Part shown: piece by piece, positions 1 to 5,449 of the stretch
How positions within the stretch are numbered: position 1 is the first letter of the stretch
How the letters are laid out: the number at the start of each line of letters is the position of its first letter
Assembly: GCA_025350385.1 (NCBI GenBank)
Contig: JANXXZ010000269.1
Location: forward strand, 1 to 5,449
Direction: 5' to 3'
Source of the DNA: Bacteroidales bacterium
GTDB lineage: Bacteria > Bacteroidota > Bacteroidia > Bacteroidales > UBA4417
DNA length: 5,449 nucleotides
The notes under the pieces: model-generated
Seen by the model: the letters and a program-made list of their open reading frames with translations, nothing else
Databases searched by the model: none
What the model was told of the DNA's origin: nothing
Position numbers and translations under genes: made by a program

Positions 1-515
1 TTATTATAAACTACCTATTAATGGATAAGCTAAAATCCCAGGGAAAGGCCAGAATTATTATGGTCAGTTCCGAAGGTCACCGTTTTGCTGCCTGGGGATT
101 GAGACTGGACGATTTGAATTGGGAAAGACGTCGTTATTCCGGTTTGAAAAGCTATGGTTCTGCCAAACTTGCCCAGCTTTTATCGATAATCGTTTTTAAT
201 GAACATTTCAAAAACACCGGCGTATCGATAAATGCAATGCATCCAGGTGCAGTTAAAACTGATACAGGTCAGGAAAACGGACCGGTTTACCGTTGGTTTA
301 AAAGGAATTTTATTGATAAAACATTAAAATCTCCTGAAATATCGGCCGAAGCATTGTATTATCTCGGAGTTTCAAAAGAGATAGAAGCCGTTAGTGGCAA
401 ATTCTTTAATCTAACTAACGAAGAAGAACCTGCCCCCCCAGCTTTGGACAAAGAAGTAGCCTATGCGCTTTGGAAAAAAAGTCTGGAACTAGGTGGATTG
501 CCTGGTTTAAAATAA
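1..515 (+). CDS. SDR-family NAD(P)-dependent oxidoreductase, retinol-dehydrogenase-like (5' end outside the window)
   Basis: The protein should reduce or oxidise a carbonyl/alcohol pair with NAD(P)(H) in the cytoplasm. The frame is open to the left edge (first full codon at 3) and reads INYLLMDKLK before the Met at 21. That matches the interior helix normally found after the cofactor domain in this family, so the Met at 21 is internal and not the true start. About 170 C-terminal residues are visible of a usual 280-310; the Rossmann glycine motif and the tetrad Asn are off-window. Visible are the catalytic-Ser strand IIMVSSEGH (Ser codons 66-71), the YxxxK pair in YGSAK (Tyr 153, Lys 165), and the NAMHPGAVKTD loop (from 231). 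The pattern of DDLNWERR before the Tyr and HPG after it resembles retinol dehydrogenase/WWOX/protochlorophyllide-reductase-like SDRs. Stop is TAA at 513-515. The FAD oxidoreductase follows 48 bases on, suggesting co-transcription. Substrate unknown. Confidence 0.93.
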   Translation, partial: IINYLLMDKLKSQGKARIIMVSSEGHRFAAWGLRLDDLNWERRRYSGLKSYGSAKLAQLLSIIVFNEHFKNTGVSINAMHPGAVKTDTGQENGPVYRWFKRNFIDKTLKSPEISAEALYYLGVSKEIEAVSGKFFNLTNEEEPAPPALDKEVAYALWKKSLELGGLPGLK

Positions 516-563
516 TGAATTTTAAGACGAAATTTGCTTATTGAATTTCGTGAATTAAAATAT

Positions 564-2186
564 ATGGCTGGAAACACATACAATACCATCATTATCGGAG
601 GAGGCATTGCCGGATTAACCTCTGCCGCTTATCTGTCGCGTGCAGGACAAAAAGTATTGCTTATTGAAAAAAACAAGGAATGTGGAGGCCTGGTTAATTC
701 ATTTACCCGCGACGGCTTTCATTTTGATGCCGGAGTCAGAGCCCTGGAAGATGCAGGCATTATTTTCGCGATGCTGAAGGATTTAAACATTCAGCTCGAA
801 GTTGTTAAAAGTCCGGTTTCTGTTGGCATAGAGAACGAAATTTTACACATAGAAGGTATAGAAAGTTTAATAAAATACCAGGAACTTCTGATAAAATTAT
901 TCCCGGAAAGTGAAGGAGAGATTGTCGAAGTCATAAGAATCATAAGGAAAATAATGAAGCACATGGATGTGCTCTATGGGATAGAGAATCCTGTTTTTAA
1001 AGATTTAAAACGAGACAGAGCATTCATTTTCAAAAAACTTTTACCCTGGTTACCGAAATTTATTTTTACTGTTGGAAAAATAAACCGTATGAACATGCCT
1101 GTTGAGGATTATTTAAAAACAATAATAAAAAATCCTTCACTCAGGGATATGATTTCGCAGCATTTCTTCAAAAATACGCCTACCTTTTTTGCATTGAGTT
1201 ATTTTTCCTTATATCTGGATTATTTCTATCCTAAAGGTGGGGTAGGAAAACTATCGGATGCATTGAAAAACAAGATATTAGAACTTGGAGGAGAAATAAA
1301 AACAGAAATAAAAATCGTTGAAGTATTGGCTGATAAATGTCATGTAATAGACCAAAATAATACCAGTTATAAATATGACAATCTTATCTGGGCTGCTGAT
1401 TTAAAAACTTTCTATAAAATAACAGAAGCAGAAGTTTTTATGCCCAAAATCAAATCAAAATTTAAGGAAACAAAAGACAAGATGTTGCAAAATCGAGGCG
1501 GTGATTCTGTTTTTTCTTTATTCCTGGAAGTAGATGAGCCACTTGATAGCTTCAGAAAAATTGCCAATGGACATTTCTTTTATACCCCCTCAAAATCAGG
1601 TTTAGGTGAAACACACCGGAAGAAACTGGACGAACTGCTTAGTAATTTTGAAAAAGTCAATAAAGAGCAACTCATGACCTGGCTGGACAAATTTACCAAA
1701 TTAAACACTTACGAAATTTCTATTCCCGGTCTTAAAGACCCCGAATTGGTTCCACGGGGCAAAACCGGCATGATTATAAGTTTACTTGCAGAATACGATT
1801 TGTTCAAAAAAATTCACAAAGCAGGGTGGCTTGATGAGTTTACTTCTGAAATGGAGAATCATATTATAAATGTAATCTCCGACTCTATCTATCCTGGGTT
1901 AAAAGAAAATATTATTATACGCTTTTCTTTTACACCCTTAAATATTGAAAACAGAGTTGGCAGTTCCGAAGGAGCTATTGTAGGTTGGTCATTTCAAAAA
2001 TCCATGCCGGTTATAAACAAAATCCAGATATCGGATCGTTCAGTTCTGACACCAATACCTTCGATTTATCAGGCAGGACAATGGGCGTACAGTCCTGCAG
2101 GTGTGCCAATGTCAATACTTACTGGTAAATTGGCAGCAGACAAAATTCTAATAAAAATCAAAAAGCAACATTTGAGAACAAGATAA
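564..2186 (+). CDS. NAD(P)/FAD-dependent oxidoreductase, phytoene desaturase/retinol saturase superfamily (CrtI-like)
   Basis: This is a predicted FAD flavoprotein acting on an apolar, probably isoprenoid or lipid, substrate. The chosen start is ATG 564 (540 residues). The frame also extends in phase to a TTG at 534, but those ten extra residues precede the expected N-terminal beta strand and add nothing to the fold. No clear Shine-Dalgarno is seen, as is usual in Bacteroidota. The dinucleotide-binding motif is TIIIGGGIAGLTSAAYLSRAG (G12, G14, G17), with E35 closing the second strand to hold the ribose and G41-G42 following. A YPKGGVGKLSDAL segment (P223-G228) is the family's mid-protein signature. 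The C-terminal FAD motif is IYQAGQWAYSPAGVP then GKLAA (residues about 501-525). The length is typical of CrtI-like and CrtISO/RetSat proteins (about 490-610). The gene is A/T-rich: two 60-base samples, 841-900 and 1261-1320, hold 14 and 17 G+C. It lies 48 bases after the SDR gene, so the two probably act in one pathway. The exact reaction (desaturation, saturation or isomerisation) cannot be assigned. Confidence 0.92.
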   Translation: MAGNTYNTIIIGGGIAGLTSAAYLSRAGQKVLLIEKNKECGGLVNSFTRDGFHFDAGVRALEDAGIIFAMLKDLNIQLEVVKSPVSVGIENEILHIEGIESLIKYQELLIKLFPESEGEIVEVIRIIRKIMKHMDVLYGIENPVFKDLKRDRAFIFKKLLPWLPKFIFTVGKINRMNMPVEDYLKTIIKNPSLRDMISQHFFKNTPTFFALSYFSLYLDYFYPKGGVGKLSDALKNKILELGGEIKTEIKIVEVLADKCHVIDQNNTSYKYDNLIWAADLKTFYKITEAEVFMPKIKSKFKETKDKMLQNRGGDSVFSLFLEVDEPLDSFRKIANGHFFYTPSKSGLGETHRKKLDELLSNFEKVNKEQLMTWLDKFTKLNTYEISIPGLKDPELVPRGKTGMIISLLAEYDLFKKIHKAGWLDEFTSEMENHIINVISDSIYPGLKENIIIRFSFTPLNIENRVGSSEGAIVGWSFQKSMPVINKIQISDRSVLTPIPSIYQAGQWAYSPAGVPMSILTGKLAADKILIKIKKQHLRTR

Positions 2187-2235
2187 TACGAACGCCCGAT
2201 AATCAAGGATTCGTATGGTCGCTTTTCGTAACCCA

Positions 2236-2252
2236 ATCCCGGCTGCCGGGAT
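2236..2252. repeat. Perfect GC-rich hairpin after the FAD oxidoreductase gene
   Basis: ATCCCGG and CCGGGAT form a perfect 7-bp stem around a CTG loop, 50 bases after the stop codon of the oxidoreductase gene. No run of T follows on either strand, so it is not a textbook intrinsic terminator. It could be a weak terminator, an mRNA 3'-end stabiliser or a short palindromic element. The structure is seen directly; the role is inference. Confidence 0.5.
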
Positions 2253-2266
2253 AGGCTATGAAGCCG

Positions 2267-2323
2267 TGTTGCATGAAACATTTACCCCGGTGCCATCACG
2301 TTGCCCATGTTGCATGAAAACAT
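2267..2323. repeat. Pair of 15-16-base direct repeats
   Basis: TGTTGCATGAAACAT at 2267-2281 recurs as TGTTGCATGAAAACAT at 2308-2323, differing by one extra A, with 26 bases between the copies. Each copy contains the small palindrome TGCA within TTGCATGAA. It may be a local duplication or a pair of protein-binding half-sites; no function can be assigned from sequence alone. Confidence 0.5.
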
Positions 2324-2511
2324 CTGACCAGGTGAACTTCTCATCACATAGGTCGTACTTCTCAATAATCAGTTTTTTACCTTGCGCCTTTTATAATGCA
2401 AATGCCCTCAGTATTATCCATACGAGTCAATTCCAAAATACAAACACCCCCTGAAGTATAACGATCTTATTCAGAATAAAGAGTAATCTCTCCCTCTGGC
2501 CTCTTCACGCC

Positions 2512-2575
2512 CTGCCCCTTTCACTCGCTCGCTTTCTTGTTCCCTCGCCCCCTCGTCCTCTCGTCATCTCCCTTC
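2512..2575. repeat. Imperfect 8-base tandem array, CTCGYYYY-like
   Basis: CTCG or a one-base variant of it recurs every 8 bases at 2528, 2536 (CTTG), 2544, 2552, 2560 and 2568 (CTCC), each followed by four bases that are nearly all pyrimidines. Two weaker units precede it, giving about eight units. The plus strand is almost free of purines apart from the G of CTCG. The array is non-coding as far as can be seen, and the frames through it are low-complexity. Slippage during replication is the simplest origin. The 8-base spacing can be counted directly; any function is unknown. Confidence 0.65.
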
Positions 2576-2828
2576 CCTTTCTCCTTCTGTAAACCTTTGC
2601 TTTCAATATACTATTTCCTCCAATTAATCGCTCAAACCGTTTCGTCGATTTATTTCAAGGTTTTGCAGCTACATTGCCAACTTATCGATTGGATTTTTAT
2701 TGGCTTTTGTCCCATGCTATTTTTGGTATAGATATAACGTGCATCATCCGTTTGGCGACGCTGGTTGAAACACTTCAAAATTTATCATTCGTTAATGTGC
2801 ATTAAATAGTAAAAATTTGAGGGCCAAT

Positions 2829-2870
2829 GAATATCGAATGATGAATAACAAATATCAAATATCAAATGAA
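2829..2870. repeat. Imperfect A/T-rich 7-base tandem array, RAATRWN-like
   Basis: Six consecutive heptamers share the RAAT opening: GAATATC, GAATGAT and GAATAAC, then AAATATC twice and AAATGAA. Periodicity fades after 2870, where GAAGTTG follows. Part of the array (CGAATGAT, 2835-2842) is the reverse complement of ATCATTCG at 2784-2791, so a long-loop stem is possible. The array lies about 150 bases before the start of the susC-like gene. Confidence 0.55.
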
Positions 2871-2900
2871 GAAGTTGAAGCATTTAAATATTTATCGATA

Positions 2901-2963
2901 ACTCCCGACTCCTTACTCCCTTCTCACTACTTCCGACTTCCTGCTTCCGACTCCCTACTTCCA
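2901..2963. repeat. 7-base tandem array, nine units of ACTYCCN
   Basis: Nine heptamers in exact register fill 63 bases, with consensus ACTYCCN. Examples are ACTCCCG, ACTCCTT, ACTTCCG and ACTTCCT. The most divergent unit is TCTCACT at 2922-2928. The plus strand is pyrimidine-rich and the minus strand purine-rich. The array ends 50 bases before the ATG of the susC-like gene, so it lies in its probable 5' untranslated or promoter region. An open minus-strand frame across it gives a repetitive Ser/Arg/Glu/Gly peptide and is an artefact of the repeat. Confidence 0.75.
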
Positions 2964-3013
2964 ACACACGCCTATTAATCAACCCTTCATCTATCCACCT
3001 AATCCTATTAACT

Positions 3014-4396
3014 ATGAAACGAAAACTACTCCTGATGCTCCTGCTCATTCTTACCGGGTTTATGGCATACCCCCAAAGAATGGTCACAGGAACGGTCACG
3101 TCTGCCGAGGACGGCAGCACCCTGCCCGGCGCCAACATTATTGTGAAAGGGACCACTTCCGGCACTGTAACCGATGTCGACGGGAAATTCAAGATCCAGG
3201 TCCCGGTCAACGCCAACACACTTATTTTTTCACTGATCGGTATGAAAAGCCGGGAAATTTTGTTAACTGCTTCCAATACAGTGGATGTGGTACTTCAACC
3301 AGATGTCATGAATCTGGATGAAATCGTGGTCACTGCTATGGGGATCAAGCGCGAAACCAAGGCACTGGGCTACTCGGTTCAGTCAGTGAAGGGCGATGAA
3401 CTCACCAAATCCAATGAATCCAATGTCATTCAGTCCATAGCGGGAAAAGCTGCAGGCATTGAGGTGATTAGTTCAGCCGGTACACCCGGGGCTTCGAGCA
3501 AGATCCTGATCCGTGGAAATGCTACCATCACAGGTAATAACCAACCTCTCATCGTAGTGGATGGTGTTCCTATCGATAACCAGACCCTCAGTTCAGTGGC
3601 AGCCGATTATCCCTTTAACGACCGTACTACCGGCGTACCCAACTCCAACCGTGCCATCGACATAAACCCCGACGACATCGAATCCGTCTCAATCCTGAAA
3701 GGACCCGCCGCTGCAGCACTCTATGGTGTCCGTGCCGGGGCCGGGGCAATTGTCTATTCCTCTAAGAGGGGCAGCTCCGGTAAAGGACTCAATATTGAAT
3801 ACTCTGTCAATTCATTGATCTCCAAGGTAAGTAAACTGCCTAAGCTCCAGGATACTTATGCCCAGGGTGATATCGGCGCAGATGGAAAGCCTGTATACGA
3901 TGTAGCCGATTATGGTCCTGATCTCCTCTTCAATACCGCTGATGATGTCTCCTGGGGTACTTCAAATTCCTGGGGACCTAAACTCAGTGAATTAGGTATT
4001 AAGCCAGTGGACAACATCAGTAAATTCTTTAAGACCGCCACCTCCTTTACCCACAACCTGAGCATATCGGGTGGAAACCAGCAAACACAGTTCCGGTTGT
4101 CGGCCAGCCGCCTTGATGAAAACGGGGTTGTTCCCAATACCGATTTCAAACGCACTTCCATCCGATTAACCGGCGACCATGTTGTAAATTCCAGGATCAA
4201 GGTCGGAGGCACTGCCAATTATTCCCTTTCTTGCGGACGTAAAGCCCAGACCGGTAGCAATATTTCCGGTATCATGCTGGGACTGCTTCGCACACCCGCC
4301 AGTTTTGATCTCATGAATCCTGATGGTTCCTATAAATACCCAACAGGCCAACAAAGGCAGTTTTTTTTCTGTATGATAATCCCTACTGGTCGGTGA
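3014..4396 (+). pseudogene. SusC/RagA-family TonB-linked outer-membrane receptor, N-terminal part (frame broken at 4361-4368)
   Basis: SusC-type receptors import glycans or peptides across the outer membrane with a SusD lipoprotein lid, driven by TonB. Start ATG 3014 begins a clear signal peptide: MKRK, then Leu-rich hydrophobic core to about residue 17, with cleavage probably near residues 19-21. Residues about 23-95 form the carboxypeptidase-D-like domain (VTGTVTSAEDGSTLPGANII, GTVTDVDGKF). LDEIVVTAMG (101-110) opens the plug, which continues with IAGKAAGIEV (142-151), the SusC signature QPLIVVDGVPID (177-188) and VSILKGPAAAALYG (225-238). Barrel strands follow. After Q449 an 8-T run shifts the frame, leaving a foreign tail (FFFCMIIPTGR) and TGA at 4394-4396. 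The 460-residue product lacks over half of the usual roughly 1000 residues and could not form a barrel. The matching remainder continues in another frame from 4372. There is no Shine-Dalgarno before the start. The gene is G+C-richer than the FAD oxidoreductase gene. Confidence 0.9.
4361..4368 (+). other. 8-T homopolymer where the susC frame is lost
   Basis: Codons before this run are in the phase of the 3014 start. After it, receptor homology (YDNPYW from 4372, then VNENPFRDEVNRILGN) continues one base out of phase. One extra T (nine in all) would give QFFFLYDNPYW; two fewer would give QFFLYDNPYW. The run is therefore the most likely site of a one-base deletion, of homopolymer slippage, or of a sequencing error. 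Confidence 0.85.
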
Positions 4397-5449
4397 ACGA
4401 AAATCCCTTCAGGGATGAGGTAAACCGTATCCTGGGAAACATATATGCCACCATTGAACCCGTTTAATGGCTGGATATTACCTACCGCCTCGGAACCGAT
4501 GTATACGCTGACCAAAGGAAAATGGTATATGCCATCGGTTCAAATGAGCCACCGCAGCCTGTTGGTGAGGTATGGGAAAACATCAAGCGTTTCCGCGAGG
4601 TCTATTCCGACCTTCTGGTGACGGCAAATCATGACTTCTCCGATAAGATCAAGGCTAAACTTATGCTGGGTAACAACCTCAACTCGCGCCTGAACCTGGA
4701 TCTTTTCTCCCGTGGCCGTAACCTGAGTATTCCCAATTATTTCAACCTGAACAATGCCTCCGACCTCTATTCCTCCGAGAACACAACCACCGAGCGTACA
4801 GCCGCTCTTTTCTTCGACTTCGGGCTTGAATATAACCACATGCTTTATCTCTCGTTGACTGGCCGGAATGAATGGGCGTCCACCTTTGGACGTGAGAAGA
4901 ACAACTTCTTCTATCCATCGGCCAGTTTATCGTTTGTTTTCTCCGAACTATTGCCCGATGATAAGATTCTTTCGTTTGGAAAACTGAGGTATGCCTATGC
5001 CCAATCTGGGATTAACCCACCGACCTATTCTTCTTCTACTTATTTCGCTTCACCATTTATTACCGATGGTTTTACCAATGGCCTGAACTTTCCTTACTTA
5101 GGTCATAACGGCTTTGGTTACAGCACCCTGATGGGGAATCCAGGGCTTAAACCTGAGCGGGTTGCAGGGAATGAAGGCGGGCTTGATATCCGCTTCTTCA
5201 ACGGGAGGATTAATCTTGACCTGTCCTATTATTATCAAAAAACCACAGAAGTAATTATTGAGCGGCCACTGGCCAGTTCATCAGGATTCGGCCAGGTTTA
5301 TTCCAATTACGGGGAGCTCGAAAACAAGGGAATTGAAGCCGTATTATCGCTCACCCCTGTTCAGACCAAATCATTCCAATGGGAACTCACAACCAACTTC
5401 TCCAGGAATAAAAACAAGGTACTTCGTCTTGCCCCGGGAGTCGACCAGG
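4372..5449 (+). pseudogene. SusC/RagA-family receptor, beta-barrel part of the same broken gene (runs off the right edge)
   Basis: This stretch is the direct continuation of the receptor begun at 3014, in the next frame. From 4372 it reads YDNPYWSVNENPFRDEV and on to IYATIEPV, then meets TAA at 4465-4467. It resumes at once with WLDITYRLGTDVYADQ and stays open for 327 codons to the window end. Family barrel motifs are intact: GRNEWAS (4861-4881) followed by FFYPSASLSF, GNPGLKPE (up to 5157), LDLSYYYQKTTEVII, YSNYGELENKGIEAVLS, and FQWELTTNFSRNKNKV. The first Met after the stop is at 4522, so an automatic caller may show a separate CDS from there, but it would lack signal peptide and plug and could not be exported. 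Base use matches the N-terminal part, supporting a single original gene. About 810 of some 1000 residues lie in the window; the C-terminus and any susD gene are outside. Confidence 0.88.
4465..4467 (+). other. In-frame TAA stop inside the barrel part of the susC-like gene
   Basis: In the frame that carries receptor homology, codons read GAA CCC GTT TAA TGG CTG GAT. Related receptors have a P-x-x-W-L-x-x-T-Y motif here, so TAA replaces an ordinary residue. A single change from CAA, AAA or GAA would explain it. The lesion is independent of the frameshift 97 bases upstream and would stop translation even if that frame were restored. Confidence 0.85.

Larger units (their letters stand above)
2187..3013. 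other. 827-base intergenic region with repeats and no convincing intact gene
   Basis: Open frames on both strands here are short, lack family motifs and look like chance frames. Reading left to right, the region has a 7-bp inverted repeat around the preceding stop (2186-2192 with 2210-2216), a perfect hairpin (2236-2252), a 15-16-base direct repeat (2267-2323), a faint minus-strand coding-like stretch (2256-2466), an 8-base pyrimidine array (2512-2575), an undistinguished A/T-rich stretch (2580-2820), a 7-base A/T-rich array (2829-2870) and a 7-base pyrimidine array (2901-2963). A ten-base word, TAAYGTGCAT, occurs at 2735-2744 and again at 2793-2802. No tRNA, rRNA or CRISPR structure was seen. 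The promoter for the downstream receptor gene must lie in here, but no strong Bacteroidota-type promoter could be placed. Confidence 0.75.

Noticed and set aside
21..23. ATG at 21 as the true start of the SDR gene
   Set aside because: The frame is open to the window edge and upstream codons encode family-like residues (INYLL); the remaining protein would lack the cofactor-binding half.
534..563. TTG at 534 as the start of the FAD oxidoreductase
   Set aside because: It adds ten residues ahead of the normal N-terminal strand; ATG 564 sits at the usual short distance before the GxGxxG motif.
2186..2216. ATACGAA/TTCGTAT inverted repeat as a terminator of the oxidoreductase gene
   Set aside because: The stem is A/T-rich with a 17-base loop and no following T-run, so it is too weak to call.
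2718..2725. TATTTTTG as a Bacteroidota -7 promoter element (TAnnTTTG)
   Set aside because: The match is exact, but no TTTG-like -33 element sits at the usual 19-21-base spacing and the site is about 290 bases before the next start codon, so chance in A/T-rich DNA is likely.
2215..2731. Short plus-strand frames of 79 and 64 codons in the intergenic region
   Set aside because: Their translations are low-complexity or hydrophobic runs produced by the pyrimidine-rich repeats, with no motif or start signal.
2829..2963. CRISPR array
   Set aside because: The repeats are 7 bases long, directly abutting and imperfect, with no spacers.
2884..3276. Minus-strand open frame of 130 codons over the start of the susC-like gene
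   Set aside because: It is antisense to a strong signal peptide and plug region and extends into the heptamer array; no family motif is present.
4361..4396. Programmed -1 frameshifting to express a full-length receptor
   Set aside because: The run of T's is slippery enough, but the restored frame meets TAA at 4465-4467, so no full-length product would result.
3910..4839. Several minus-strand open frames of 61-102 codons inside the susC-like gene
   Set aside because: They are shadows of the plus-strand receptor frames, which carry clear family motifs throughout.

Overview
The window looks like a piece of a Bacteroidota chromosome, probably Bacteroidales or a close relative. The clearest sign is a SusC/RagA-type TonB-linked outer-membrane receptor, a family largely confined to that phylum. 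Weak or absent Shine-Dalgarno sequences and A/T-rich start contexts fit. All recognised genes are on the + strand.

Positions 1-2186 hold two closely spaced oxidoreductase genes that read like an operon. The first, cut off by the left edge, is a short-chain dehydrogenase/reductase of the retinol-dehydrogenase-like type. The second is a complete FAD-dependent oxidoreductase of the phytoene desaturase/carotenoid isomerase/retinol saturase superfamily. Together they suggest redox modification of a lipid or isoprenoid substrate; the substrate cannot be read from the sequence.

Positions 2187-3013 (827 bases) have no convincing intact gene but are structured. They contain a perfect GC-rich hairpin near the left end, a 15-16-base direct repeat, a faint minus-strand coding-like remnant, and three imperfect short-period tandem arrays: an 8-base pyrimidine array, a 7-base A/T-rich array and a 7-base pyrimidine array. 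The last ends about 50 bases before the next gene.

Positions 3014-5449 carry a susC-like gene that runs off the right edge and is broken twice. A one-base frame slip lies at an 8-T run (4361-4368), and an in-frame TAA (4465-4467) lies 31 codons further on in the restored frame. After that the frame is open to the window end and still encodes recognisable beta-barrel motifs. The gene is therefore best read as a recent pseudogene, or as one real lesion plus one sequence error. Its base composition is clearly richer in G+C than the preceding oxidoreductase gene. No SusD partner is visible; it would be expected downstream of the window.

I did not find a clear, previously undescribed system. The points most worth a second look are the doubly broken receptor, the triple repeat tract in front of it, and the SDR/FAD enzyme pair.
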